Notes: generated by a model from the letters alone, not told the origin. DNA of 64,000 nt from Bromus sterilis (GCA_950022295.1 OX465598.1:7254001-7318000); one strand, 5' to 3'; positions 44,701 to 57,284 are shown, counted from the stretch's first letter. Program-made: numbers and translations.

Positions 44701-47700
44701 AAAGGATTCTCAAAAAGGATAATTCATTAACTGCTCATTTAGAATGTTGAACTGATTTGATGATGATGAATCTTTGTAGACGTGCAATTAGAACCATGTC
44801 ATTTGAACTCACTTACATATTCCTCAATGCGCATAATGGCATGAATACAAAGGCAACACAGGATACAATCTAGAGAGATTGATCTCACAAGAATACTAAC
44901 TCATTTTATTCTTTCTAGCCACAATCTCATAACTTAATTGATGAGCTAATAATTCTCAGCGAAAATGTACATAGATTAGTAAGGTTTCTATCAGTGCATA
45001 TCTGAGATAGTTATAAATAATTGCAATTTCATCAAGTAATTAAACTCAAATCTATATCTATACCTATACGAATCTCAGAGCCATTGCTAACCTAATATCA
45101 ACTTGCAAATAAGATCTTGCCAAATAATAGTGTACAATTTAATTAATATATTGCCTGATATGAACGTGTGACATGATTATTAGTTTTTATAACAATCTAG
45201 TTAGTTCGATCAAAAGAACAGATTATTCTCGGTGTACCCAAAAACTTGGCAAAGATGGCGCATGTGACATGAACGTATCGCTCTCCACAAAATGAGCCAT
45301 TAGAACCATGCATATAGGCATAGGGTAAGGGCAAGTACAGATTCATACATAAAGTTGAAAATTGTCACAAATTGGTCCATTAACTTGTAATGCGGGTTCA
45401 TTTAGATACATAATCGTTCAGGAGGTACACGTGGTGCAGTTCTTTTGATGAAAAACCCCTTATATGTTTTTTTTTTGTTTCAAATGTATCCTTTTTCTAT
45501 TTTTCTAGATCGATCAATTTTTTTAAAACGAGGCCAATTCTTCGTGTCGCGTCACTTGAGGCACGGCCGATCGAATGACCCCGGTTATGTGCGTCGGCGC
45601 CGTACCACCCAGGTGGAGGAGCGATGAGGTATTGCACGTGCCACCATGCGTGTTACGGAAATGGATGCGCCCTGGTCGCCCACAAAATCATCGGCGCTGC
45701 TTCCTCCCTCGGTAGTGGGCACTACATTATCGCAGTCTTGCTATTGTCGGTGTGTGACGCAGCTCACTAAGTATAAAGAATGTGTTTGTCATCTTTGACA
45801 TCGTTGCTTCTCTGTAGTTGCGATCGAACGTGGGTGTGAGCTAGCGAGTGTGGCTAGGACACGAGTGTGGCAACGTCATCGTACCTAATCACCATGGTTG
45901 CCATGACAACCTTGCAGCGAGTGAAACCATGGCCGACGCCGATTGTCCTGTTTCAAATAGGTCTTCCGGTTACGACTACGTGACTACCGCCGTCATCGTA
46001 TCACAAGTGTTGGCGCCATCACCCAAATTACTCCTGATGCATCAATGAGCGTTATTTCGATGAGCGTTATTCAGTAATAGTTGTAACACGATGATGTGAC
46101 CCCCACCAGCTGCACTGGTCGCCACTTCCACCATGCCGCTATGTTGTGATGAGATCGTGTTGGTATGCGGCGACAGTTCCACCCGCTAAAGGCACCAACA
46201 TTAGTTTGCCATATGCAAGGAGCCTCACGGGTGACATCAGGAGGATACATTCTCGCGGCGGCTAACACCACCTCCAGCCTCTTCATAACCATTTGTGAGC
46301 TCCAAGAGATGGGGCGTCGGGTGGTGGTGGATGAGCCGTGAGTGATGTATGCGCGAAGGTAGTTCATCGTGTGTAAATTACTTGAGTATTAGGTGGATTT
46401 TTATAAAATAATATTGACATGTATCTACTCAGCGGTAGATTTGGATTGTTTTGTATGGATTTATTCCCGTTACACGAGTTTAGAGACATGTTTGTGTCAT
46501 TTTTTATTTTTTGTATGAAGTTATATCCATGGAGCAAGTTGATGTACTACAGATGTAATTAAGTCCAAGGCAAAGTGAAGGTACTTTTTTCATATATTGT
46601 GTGTGCTAAGTGCCAACTAGCATGTGCATATTTGGATCTCAGAAAAATAAATCAAGGTATAAAATCTTCAAATCTTCAATGATTTTTCCTAACTTGCTGC
46701 CAACTGGATGATGTTTTTTGCTTTGAGTGAACTGGATTTTCAGACATAAACAACAAGAGTAGAAAACCTTGTTTTCTTTGTTCACTTTGGTAGTGGGCAA
46801 GCTTGGGTTCAAACCAAAAACACCAAAAATCCTTTTGTGTTTGTACTTACATTAGATGAATGTGTACAGTATGACCCTCCCTAAATGATGTTTAACCAGG
46901 TGACGATTTACCAGATCATAAAGCAGCCCTAAGCTGGCAGCCCCAATTTGACCCAGGAGACAGGGTTTTCAGAACAAGTACTATTTTTAGCAATCAACCT
47001 ATCTTAAGACTAAATCCAAGGCACTTTATGTGGCAAATATGGAAAGTAATATGGACACCAACCACACACACACAAGTGTCGAGAGGAGAACTAATCAGAC
47101 TAACTCGCAGCTAAGAAATTTCTTTGTAAGTATGGCAGCTCCAAAAGTTAGATTAGGTACGGCCAGAAAAAAAAAACCCCGACATTGGCGCAAGCCCAAA
47201 TCTACAAGGAGGCGACAAGCCACTTCCTCCACCCTCCATCTCGCCCAATTCTTCACCGGACACAAGGGACTCGCGCATATATTTTGATTAATTACGCCAA
47301 TTACTCGTTTCGATTAATTACACCAATTGGTGTTTTGCAAGGCACTCAAGTATTGCCATTTTTCCATGATAAAGAAGGCACTCAATGAATAAAATTTGTT
47401 GTTTAGACTATTATCTTGAGATTTGAAGTAGTGGACCAGGCATAAGTGCACTAGAACACAATTGGCCCGACCAGTCACATCTCAACAAAGGTTTGACCAG
47501 GCTAGTAGCACTTCATTCATCAAGCGAACTATGTGGGGGTCATGCAGCAAGGCCTTTGCCAAGACGAGGACAAAAAAATCTACATCAATTATCAGGAATT
47601 GAATTTTGTTTTTATGCCCTCATTTGAAATTTGAGAGTATACTAGTATTTATAATGTTAGACTATTTTGTTTACAGATTTGGTCGTTCCACAGGATTTTC

Positions 47701-49461
47701 AAAAATAGTAATTCATAAACCCCCTCATTTAGAATTTTGAACTGATTTGGTGATGATGAATATCTGTAGACGTGCAACTGGAACCATGTTATGTGAACTC
47801 ACTTCATATTCCACACATAGAATACAGAGGCAGCACAGCCTAAAACCAAAAGAGATATGTCTCACCATGATATACATGATATTTCTGATACTATCTCGTT
47901 TTTCTCTTTCTTCCCACAATTTCATCAGAATTGATGGGCAAATGATTCTCACCAAAAATGTACAGAGATTAGTAAGGTTTCTATCAGTGCAGTTCTGAGA
48001 CAGTTATAACTAATTGCAATTTTTTCAGGTTAACTCATTTTTTTTACAATAAACAATCTGATTAGTTCGATCAAAAGGCAAGATTATTCTGCTAGTATCC
48101 AAAAACCTGGTAAAGATATACTAGTACTATCTGTTGGAAAGATGCCTCGTACAGAGGTTTATCCATGAAAAGAACGCGCCTATCACATGGACGTATTGCT
48201 CTCCAGTCTCCACAAAGCGAGCCACAAGAACCATGTCGCACAGTGACTTTAGGCAATCCTGTCTCCGCCACTAATGCTGCATGCGTATAGGCATAAGACG
48301 CAAGGGCAAACTTAAGGAGCTTGTTTCGTATAAACAATGTGTTTCGTACAGTGTGCGTCAACTAGCATGTGCATATCTGTATTTTGGAGAGAAAATCAGA
48401 ATGTAAGATCTTGGAATCTTCAATGATTTCATTAACTTGCTGCCAACTGGATGGTGTACTGGCATATTTTCTTTGAGTGAGCTTAATTTTGTGACTTGTA
48501 CAACCAAATGAGAAAAACTTTTTTTATTTGTTCACTTTGGTAGGGCAAGTTTGAAGTCAAACCAAACACAACCATCATGCTTTTGTGTTTCTACTTACAT
48601 TACATGAATGTGCACAGTAAGACCCTCCCCTAAATGCAGTAAAGTAGGAAATTAACAATTTACCAAATTACAGAGCCGATACCAGCTAGTAAACGAAGGT
48701 GTACTGAAAGGGAAATTTTCACTAAGCTGACCGCCCCAATTCGCCCGACGAGACAGGGTTTTCAGAGTAATACTATTTTTAGCAGTCAACCAATCTTCAG
48801 AGTAAATGCGACCCACTTTGCGTATCAAATATGGAAAATAATATGCACACAAACCATTCACACAAATATCAAGAGAAATAATGATGACTAACTTGCAGGT
48901 CAGCTACAAAACTGCAGCCCGGAAAAGGTTTCTCCATGAAAAGTTGGTGCCGGTCGCATGAACTTATCGCTCTCCACAAAATGAGCCACGAGTACCATGC
49001 ATATTGGCATAGAACACATGGCAAAGTGGAGGTACTTGTTTCGCACAAATAATGTGTTTGGTAGTGTGTGTGCCAACTAGCATGTGCATATTTGGATCTT
49101 GGAAAAAAATCGCGAGATAAGATCTTCAATGACTTTCGTAACTTACTGCAAACTGGATGATATTTTTCCTTTCAGTGAACTGAATTTTCTGACATAAACA
49201 ACAAGAGGAGAAAAACATGTTTTCTTTGTTCACTTTGGTAGGTGGCAAGCTTGGGTTCAAAACAAACACACCAAAAATTCTTTTGTGTCCCTACTTACAT
49301 TACATGAATGTGTACAGTGTATGACCCTCCCTAAATGCAGTTCAAGTAGGAAATCGACAATTTACTAAATCACAGAGCAGCGAACCGGCGATCAATGAAT
49401 GTGAATAAAAACTAACCGCCTAGCAGAACACAAATGCACTGAAGGGGGGAATTTTCACTAA

Positions 49462-49801
49462 GGTCCCAGTTGGTTGCAGCCCGGGATCCCCAGGGCATCG
49501 ATACAATGGGGCGACTCAGGCCTGGGCAAAACAGCTCGCGCATCTGGACATATCCTGGCGGGGATAAGCCGCCCTGATCCACGGCAATTCCATGGAAAAA
49601 TTATCCACACCTCAGCTCTGGTGAATCGCGATCGACTGTCGCCACCTCTTTTTTCTCTCCCCCTCCCACTTCCCTCCCTTGCTCCCAAACTACCACGGCT
49701 GATCTCCCCCATGGAGAGAAAGGGATCCCCACGTGCTAGTAAAAATCTTCTTTGGGGATTTGATGCCCTGGGTGTTACTCCCTTGGCTACCAAATGAGCC
49801 C
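49462..49801. mobile_element. PIF/Harbinger-type MITE, 340 bp, TAA target duplication
   Basis: The ends GGTCCCAGTTGGTTGC and, in inverse, GGGCTCATTTGGTAGC match at about 12 of 16 positions. TAA flanks both sides (49459-49461 and 49802-49804). NF-YC copy 1 shows the uninterrupted site (CAGTAAGCTAACAG near 30127). Two frames of about 110 residues on opposite strands inside it are chance openings in GC-rich DNA. Confidence 0.85.
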
Positions 49802-50305
49802 TAAGCTGACCGCCCCAATTTGACCCAGGAGGCAGGGTTTCCAGAGCAAGTACTCCTACTATTTTTAGCAGTCAACCAATCTTCAGACAAGATTCGATGC
49901 ACTTTCTGCATCAAATGTGGAAAGCACACACCAACCATTCATTACAAGTAACTAATCAGCCTAACTCGCAGTTAAGGGTTTCACAACAGCTCAGAAACTT
50001 CTTTACAAGAATAGAAGATCCACAATTTAGATCGGATATGGCAAGAAAAGTAAATCCTGAAAACTTGGCACGTCCCAAAATCTACAAGAACAACGAATTT
50101 CTTCCGATCCGGTCCAATTCTTCACCGGAAGCGAGGATCGCAACCCAACCCCCATGCCATAGCCATACCGGCATAGACCCTCCTAATTTTCCATATGGGA
50201 TCGCACGCGCAGTCTAAAAGCACCGGAGAAATCGCCCACGGCGGCCGTAGATAGAGAGAGAACTCCGGATCATAGGAATCAAAAAGTGGATGTTCGAACG
50301 CTTAC

Positions 50306-50525
50306 TCGGAGGAGGAGAAGGCTTCAGGAACTCTAGGGTTCGGTCGGAGACGGAGCGGCGGCCTCGCCCTTGCGCCGCCGGGTCAACCTCGGGCGCTCCG
50401 CGGCAGGGGCAGGCGCGGATTGGAATGGATTGGATTGGAGAGAGACCTTCCCCCGTCTCGGATCGGCGGCTCTGCCCTTCCAGGTCCTTAAATTCTCTTC
50501 GGGGCGAGAGCGTGCGTCCTATTGC
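50306..50525 (-). promoter_or_regulatory. NF-YC copy 2: 5'UTR exon and proximal promoter, CCAAT box lost
   Basis: This aligns with the copy 1 leader exon and promoter. The TATA-like AATTTAA is kept (minus strand, 50488-50494). At the position of copy 1's CCAAT box the plus strand reads CTATTGCAA instead of CATTGGCA, so the CCAAT pentamer is destroyed. Similarity between copies ends within a few bases of this point. Confidence 0.55.
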
Positions 50526-50526
50526 A

Positions 50527-51480
50527 AGGAACACCAAAAAAAAAGTTGAAGAAGCACAGTGAGCTTAGACACACACACACCCCCTCCCTTGTGTCGGCGA
50601 CAGAGAGAAAACCCTAAGTCCCGCCACCACCACCCCCTCCCCTCCCTCGCCAGGGGCCGTGGCCAGGCAAAACTCGATCGTCGATGGCGGTGGCCGAGCT
50701 TCTCAGTTCTCCGCTAGCACCCGACGCTCTGGCTTGGCGCCACAGCGATGCTTCGGCGCGTCCTCTCCTTCTGCGATACGCGTCAAGGTGGTCGGGCGTG
50801 CATGGGGCGCAAGGGACGGTGCATCGCGGCCAGATCTAGGCCCGGGCGCTGCGTGCCATGGGAGGTGCGAGTTGCGGGCGTCCGCTCCTGCCGTGGTTGC
50901 GCCTTACTTGACAATTTGTAATATGAGGATAAAAGGCAGGTTTGTGATGATACCCCTAAGGAATAATATTTGAGAAGAATTGATATTTGAGAAGCCAATA
51001 TGCATGCCAATAAAGGCACTTGCCAAACAAAGAATGGAAGGAATGCGCATATGCGATGGTCATTTTTTGACGTGAACTAATTTTGCACAGAAACATTGGT
51101 ACGTGTGCTGGCAGTCGGAGTCGGCGTCTGTGGACATCTTATCCTTCATGAAGGCTTCATCGAGGTGCTCCCATTCCCTGCGTATGGCTCCGAGCAAAAG
51201 CTTGATATATGGATCGGACTGTGGCGGTTATTTGTGATCGTACCCTTCTGGGAGGCACCGTCTTGGTTCGTCTCACCCCTCAGTGATTTCATGGTGGAGG
51301 TTTCCATGATTCTGTCGTCTCCAAGCGGTTCTTCTTTTTCGATCATCTTCAATTAGCTTTGTAGTCATTCGAGTTGGGTGGCAATGTCCGGCACCTTTGT
51401 GTCTAGCCTTGAATGTGTGTGAAATACGAATGTTTACGGTGCAAGTTGCTTTATATAATATAGGAAAATGTCCAAAACGA
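50527..51480. other. GC-rich then AT-rich stretch, no confident gene
   Basis: A (CA)n run, a C-rich CCACCACCACC patch and a 104-residue frame (50659-50973, plus) resemble a leader plus start of a gene or the 5' end of a LINE, but carry no recognised domain. A second frame (51096-51356) is equally anonymous. I cannot decide between a gene fragment and a transposon piece. Confidence 0.35.
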
Positions 51481-51894
51481 ACCCTCAATATGTAGACGGA
51501 AGTTAAATCAAAATCGAACTTTGAATCCTGAAATTTGGCACTCTAATCTTGTCATTCCAAGTCTATTTTGGACCCTAGACCTATTTGGCGCACTGGGAAT
51601 ACTACAATCGCCCCGGGCGGGATAACCTGATACACTCACAGACGAGAATTTGGGCCAGCCCACTATACCACAACGAGAATTCAAAAAGTTTAAAGATTTT
51701 TTGCACATTTCTGAAATAGTTTTTTTAATCAAAAAGTTCTTCACATGCTTCGAAAAATGTTTTGGATTTTAAAAAAATTATTTAACATTTTTCCAATAAT
51801 GTCTCCGAAATTTTCTAAATTATTTATTTATTGAAAAAACATGGCATTTAAAAAATCACATTTTTCTAGAAATGTTTCAATTTTGTTCAAAATT

Positions 51895-53110
51895 GTGTGG
51901 TTCGACCTCACAGGCTTTGTGTTATTTTGAGAAAGTATTTTTTTCAGGAAGTTTTTTAGGGAAGTTTAAAACACGTTTCCGCATATTCAAAAATATGTTT
52001 TTAGGAAAGTTTGTTAAGGAAGTTTAAAAATATGTTTTATTATCATCAAGAGAGTGTACAATATGTACTTCAAAAAATGTAATCGTGTATTCGACAGTGT
52101 TGAAAACATGTATTTAAAAAAATATAATTTATTTGAAAAATGTCCAAAGTGTATTAAAAATACGGTTTTTACGAAAGTTTTTTATGGAAGTTTAAAAACA
52201 TGTATATTGTCATTAAGAAAATGTACAACGAGTATTTAAAAAAATGTTTCCGTGTATTCAAAAAAGTGCTAAAAACATGTATTTCAAAAATATACATAAT
52301 ATATTTGAAAAATGTCCAACGTTTATTAAAAACATTACACATGTGCGATACAAATGTAAATTGTATACGAAGAAAAAGTAGAAATGTTCAAAAAATAAAA
52401 CCAACCAAAACTGGCAAAGAAAAAAAATACGAAAGAAACCCAAAAGAAACAGAATAAATGTTTCAAAAAAATCGATTTTTTGAAAATTATGTGTTTCGAC
52501 CTCACAGGCTTTGTGTTATTTTGAAATGTGTTATTTATTTGAGAATATATTTTTTGAGGAAGTTTTCTAGGGAATTTGAAAACACATTTTCGCATATTCA
52601 AAAATATGTTTTAGGCGAAAAATTGGAATTTTTTTAAGGAAGGTCAAAAATATGTTTTATTATCATTAAGAAATTGTACAACATGTATTTCGAAATATGT
52701 TACTGTGTTCTGAACAGTTTTGAAAACATGTATTTTTTTTAAATATATATTATCTATTTAGAAAAGTCCAAAATGTATTAAAATATGTATTTTAAGAAAG
52801 TTTTCTTTGACAAAGTTTTTTAGGGAAGTTGAAAAATATGTTTATTGTCATTAGGAAAATGTACGACGTGTATTTCCATAAATGTTGCCATGTATTCAAA
52901 AAGGTGCTAAACATGTATTTTTGAAAAATATACATAATATATTTGAAAAATGTCCAGGGTTTGTTATAAGTATTACACATGTGCGATACAAATGTAAATT
53001 GTATAGTAAGAAAAAGTAGACATGTTTCAAAAAATAAAGCCAATTAAAACCGGGAAAGAAAAAATAAAACAAATACAAAGGAAACCAAAAAGAAAAGCAA
53101 AAAATATCGA
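51895..53110. repeat. AT-rich tandem duplication, two units of about 595-630 bp
   Basis: The word TTCGACCTCACAGGCTTTGT occurs at about 51901 and again at 52495. Both are followed by matching GGAAGTTTT-TAGGGAA, CGCATATTCAAAAATATG, TTTTATTATCAT-AAGA, TATTACACATGTGCGATACA-type and GTAAATTGTATA words. Units end in an A-rich AAAATAAA-CCAA stretch. Repeated AAAATGT-TATT motifs make the interior itself low-complexity. This is a non-coding, probably decayed transposon. Confidence 0.8.
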
Positions 53111-53295
53111 AGAAAGGAAAATACAAAAGAAAACTGTGAAAACATAAAGTATAATGAAGAAAAAAAGAAAAGTGGTGAAAAATTAAAGGATAAAAAGAAA
53201 AAAATACAAAACATAACGAGCCAACCTACAACTATGTATGAGTGATGCGAGTGACAACCCTAATGAGGCGGCTCGACTCAGCGAATAGAACCTAA

Positions 53296-53689
53296 GAGCA
53301 TCTTCAGCCGTCCCCCCAGGACGCCACCAAGCCCAATTTTTTGGTTCGTTTTAGGCTCGAATGACAAAAAAGCCAAAAAAATAGCCCAGTCACGCCGCCA
53401 GCTCCCCCCCACCCCCCAAGTTGTCGTAATAGCGCCGGCGAACCCAGGTGAAACCCAAGGCGCTGGAGCGATGTTGGCGGCGCCGTCGAAAGTTTGGGCG
53501 AACCACGTCACTCCAAGTGTCTTTTTCCTTGGTCCACTCAATTATTTCTCATATAATTTTTTGCTTGGGGTGGGGTGCGACTGGAAAGTTGCTCTCCCCA
53601 TGCCGAAATTTTTCGCCGGATGAAGCATTTGGCACAAAGTTTTTTTGTTCGGATGGGTCTTGGGGGGTCTCCAACGACTGGAGATGCTC
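53296..53689. mobile_element. PIF/Harbinger (Tourist-like) MITE, 394 bp, TAA target duplication
   Basis: The ends GAGCATCTTCAGCCGT and, in inverse, GAGCATCTCCAGTCGT match at 14 of 16 bases. They are flanked by TAA at 53293-53295 and 53690-53692. GAGCATCTCCAGC-type ends and a TWA target site are the signature of this grass MITE group. Confidence 0.88.
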
Positions 53690-53692
53690 TAA

Positions 53693-54828
53693 CACTCTCA
53701 AAGTTTAAAATAGATTGCGTTGATGAGCTTAGAGTGTCAATTTTCGAGATTCAAAATTCAGGATTTAATTTAGCTTTCATCTATATAAGTTTATGTTGGT
53801 TTTGGGTTTTTCTCTTTTGCGTTTGGGTATTTTTCTTAGGAACAAGTCACTTTATTGAAAAATCCCAAAACCAATCTTCCGTGCGTGCGTACGTGATCTA
53901 TTGATCCCTCGTACATGCATACCCTAGTCCCATGCATACCCTCGTACAGGTAGAGGCTTATATGCGTCTGTCGGAGCTGGCACAACATGATCGCAATGGA
54001 ACTTTGGCGATGTGGACCATTCATTGGCATTTAGGCAGTGAGGCTAGACCGATGCAACAGGTAGAGGGGCATTTTTTTTTAAAGTACTCCAAATTAATAA
54101 GTTGACATCATGGATCTCCTATTTCTCGAATGTCACAAAAGAAATACTTTCTATGCCACCATTAAAAAAGTTCATCGATTTTTTGGGTTCGTGCAAATGC
54201 AAAAAGGACAAGAATGTGAGAAAGTATTGTATTCAACGTTTTAAAAACACGTCCTGGCCGGCAACACCTGAAAGTAATTGGACTAGGCATCACAACCAGC
54301 GTGGATTCAGACATCACAATCGTTTCATAACTTGCAATCTCTTCAATCGCAATACCGCGTGTCTGCTCTGTAAATATGTTCAGATTCGGAAACTGGGTTC
54401 AGGTTGATGTTTATATAGGCTGCTCTGTAAATATGTTCAGAAACATTTGTTTCCTGTAATGTTAAGTAAGGGGCTCAGATTGATGTTAGTATAGGCTGCA
54501 ATATAAGTACATGATTTGATGGTTCAAAACTGTTCAAAATCGATTAATGTACTATATAGATGGTTAAAATCCTGCAACGTTCATTCTATCCAAATCAGGT
54601 CAATCTGCTAATATAGTTTGATATAGGTTCAGAGTTTAGTGTCAAAATTTACTGTACTATAGTTTGATACAGGTTGAGTCTAGTGCTAGAATTTACTGTA
54701 GTGTAGTGCCAGAAATTAATGTATTGTACTGTAGTTGCAGATTTTGAAGTGTTGTTGTAATTTTTTTTACAGTAAATAGTACTATGCATTTTCAGTGACA
54801 AGTAACAATTGTGTACTTCTACTTGCAG
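53693..54828. other. Intergenic stretch with short internal repeats
   Basis: No gene is supported. The words CTGCTCTGTAAATATGTTCAG (read in two halves), GATGTT-(A/T)TATAGGCTG and ATTTACTGTA each occur two or three times between 54360 and 54780, suggesting a small decayed tandem repeat. Confidence 0.5.
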
Positions 54829-54987
54829 GAGAAAATCCCAACTATGGGCTGGACTATAGAAGGACTATTTGGGGAAGCACCCAAGAGGAGTATGACTGTT
54901 GTGATGCCAACACATCCATTCCAGACCTAAATGCTGCTCCAGAAGAGATCACTGTTATCCAAAATGCGCCTACTGGCCCTTTTTGAA
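54829..54987 (+). CDS. Possible orphan 3' exon with a DLN (EAR-like) motif
   Basis: A CTTCTACTTGCAG acceptor is followed by an open frame of about 52 residues ending in TGA at 54985-54987. It reads ENPNYGLDYRRTIWGST, then SIPDLNAAPEE and a Pro-Phe end. IPDLNAAP fits the DLNxxP form of the EAR repression motif. A TATTTTGTAATC-type sequence follows. No upstream exon could be linked, so this may be the last exon of a decayed gene or transposon-derived protein. Low confidence. Confidence 0.28.
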
Positions 54988-55830
54988 AGTAGGATGTCTG
55001 CAAAGTTCATCGATGAAGTAGCTAATGATGCTGTAGTTCATTTTTGAACTTTGTACGCACTTTATTTTGTAATCTTCTAAAAAACTTGAATGTTGCTGAG
55101 TTGGTGGTGTTATGAACCTTTTATGTTCGAAATGCATATATGCATGTTCTGAACCTTGATATGCTTTGAATCAAATTCGGTTTATGTCAGCTGGCATGTT
55201 CTGAAGATTTCTATCTCAGCCCGTACGCTCTCAGTTTTTTCCTTTTGTCATTTTTGGGTGGGTCATGTTGTGAATTTTTCTGGTTCTTGAAGTAAAATTT
55301 TGAATTAGTGGAACACAATAAAATTTGGTCCTGCTAAAAACAGAGCAAAAGGAGTTGTTTGCAAGTTGAGAACATACAAACCTATTTGCATGTTGAGAAC
55401 ACATACAGAGCTTGTCCTGTATCGTTTATTATCTTGAAGTGCACTTCCTGAAGGCACTTGCACCGATGAGGAGCAGGTCCAGAAACGTGCAAGTCGCTAC
55501 AACAATGGACGGGTGGCAGGACGACGACATGGACGTGCAGGAATCAGGGCGCATCTTCAGTTAAGTGTGTGTGTGTGCGCGTTGGACTGTACGGGTACCG
55601 TGAGTAGTACTAGTTTCAGACTACCAGTTGTGTTAACTAATGCTAGGTTCAGTTTCCTATTTTTCACATATAACAAGGACGATCAACGCATTTCATTTTG
55701 CATGCTGGCTGCTCTAGGAGACATGAAGTTTTTTCGTCCCAAACTCCCAATATGCCGTGTGACAAGGCGTTGCCGGATGAGTGGATGGCTAGTACTGTAC
55801 AAGACAGGAGCGCAGGCGAAAGAATCTGGG
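54988..55830. other. Intergenic stretch, no supported gene
   Basis: It contains a short GTGTGTGTGTG run near 55568. Otherwise nothing recognisable. Confidence 0.45.
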
Positions 55831-55839
55831 CTATGCGTG

Positions 55840-56025
55840 CAGTGCGCCGGTCACGCAAAGCCGGTCGCCGTCGTGTCGGTCACCTTTCTCTTTCGCTTTC
55901 AACAACGCCGGAAACGGCAAGTTTCCACGGCCCGGAAGGAAGCGCGGCGACCGGAGTTGCCCAGACTGGCGGCGCACCAAGCCGCCGGAACCACGCAAGC
56001 GCACCCGCTTTTGTTCTCTGATGAT
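55840..56025. repeat. GC-rich module, distal copy, upstream of MADS gene
   Basis: It matches 57285-57465 through the ordered words GGTCACGCA, GGTCGCC, GTGTCGG, GAAACGGCAA, CCACG-CCCGGAAGGA, GAGTTGCCCA and CGC-TTTTG. The overlapping open frames on both strands are not supported as genes. Confidence 0.65.
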
Positions 56026-57284
56026 GGGGGCGAGCACATGCCTAGTACGGAGTGTATGCAAAAAAAAATTGATTTCTATGGTCCTTTTATTTTGTTAAAA
56101 AATATTTGTTTTTGTGACCATGCACGAGCACATGCCAAAAAAAAATTGCATGCCTACATTGCTTTTTTTTCAGATGGATGCCTACATTGCTATGTCAAAC
56201 TCTTTCATGATTTATAGGGAACCTTCTTCATGCCACTCAAAACTAACATACACAAATACTTACTATTTTTCAGGCACCCGACGGTGAGAGATGGATGCCA
56301 CGAATAGCCACACCAACGAGCCCGAGCCAGGACCAAAGATGGGGAACATCGGTGCAAAACAAGGAGTCACGGAGGTCAGTTCGGTTGGGGTCAGAGTAGG
56401 TTACACCAAAGGGAGGAAAAGGACACCAAAATGATGAAGAACTGGTCGGTCTGATGGTGCGAAAAAAAGTGATTGGTGTAAATAAAAATACATTAGGTTT
56501 GACTGCTCCGAATGCATTTGTGCCAATACAAAGATATTGAACTATTTCTATGACATTTTCAAAGCAGTATTGTTGCCGTGTCGTTGAGAGAATAGGACAT
56601 TAGTGGGAGTTGTTAACAATTTATTCGTAAGAATGATTAGTAGGGGGTGTATATGATGATTTCATAGAGATTGTGTATGATTTTTAAATAGATTAAGTCT
56701 CGCCTCAACGGAGTACGACCTAGTCCTATTTTAGAAAAAATTCCTAGGAAGGTTTAACTGATATCTTGAGTCGTGCGCGACTATTCGAAGCCAATTTCAG
56801 ACATTTCTTCTTTAGTATCTACTCCAATCCTACTCGACTCCTCGGACATGTCCGTAGGGCTCTCCGGCCTTGTCTTGCAGCTCTATTAGCTAGTCTTGCT
56901 TTTTTTTTTAACCTTTCTCTCATGGTTTCACTTGTTAACCGTGCGTCAGTTTTGCTTGATTTTGAAAAATTAACACATGTGAAGCACTTAAATCTAGGTG
57001 AGACCACTAGATAGGATTATTTATACATACAACACCTAATATTTTGATAAATAAAATTCATGGCCTAATAATCTAAGTCAAACTCTCTCTCTCCCTCACT
57101 CCCTCTCTCTGATAAGAAGCTGTCAGTCAAACAATTTAACCATCCAGTTTAATTTTTTCCAATTGCTCAAAGGGTTTTCGTTGAATCATGCAATTATGGA
57201 ATGGGATGAGTGCGTGAACACGTGGGAGGGAAGAGTTACCCTGCATAGCAGGTTTTTACCGACTGTGCGCGCGCTCGTAGAAAA
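56026..57284. other. Intergenic stretch between the two GC-rich modules
   Basis: Nothing recognisable. A (CT)n-rich tract (CTCTCTCTCTCCCTCACTCC) lies near 57083. Confidence 0.45.

Larger units (their letters stand above)
38387..50305 (-). other. Giant 5'UTR intron of NF-YC copy 2 (about 11.9 kb)
   Basis: The donor A|GTAAGC lies at 50305-50300 and the acceptor at 38387-38388. The size increase over copy 1 is explained by the LINE, LINE fragment and MITE insertions, minus the Mutator-like element. No independent gene is supported inside it. The last donor base differs from copy 1 (GTAAGC against GTAAGT). Confidence 0.6.
37145..50526. repeat. NF-YC segmental duplication, copy 2
   Basis: Collinear with 21078-30836 (see copy 1). 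It is longer because of a LINE (38980-43363), a LINE fragment that replaces about 0.8 kb of the ancestral intron (43945-44700) and a Harbinger MITE (49462-49801). It lacks the Mutator-like element of copy 1. Confidence 0.85.

Noticed and set aside
49458..49797. Two frames of about 110 codons on opposite strands
   Set aside because: Both fall within a 340-bp Harbinger MITE with a defined empty site.
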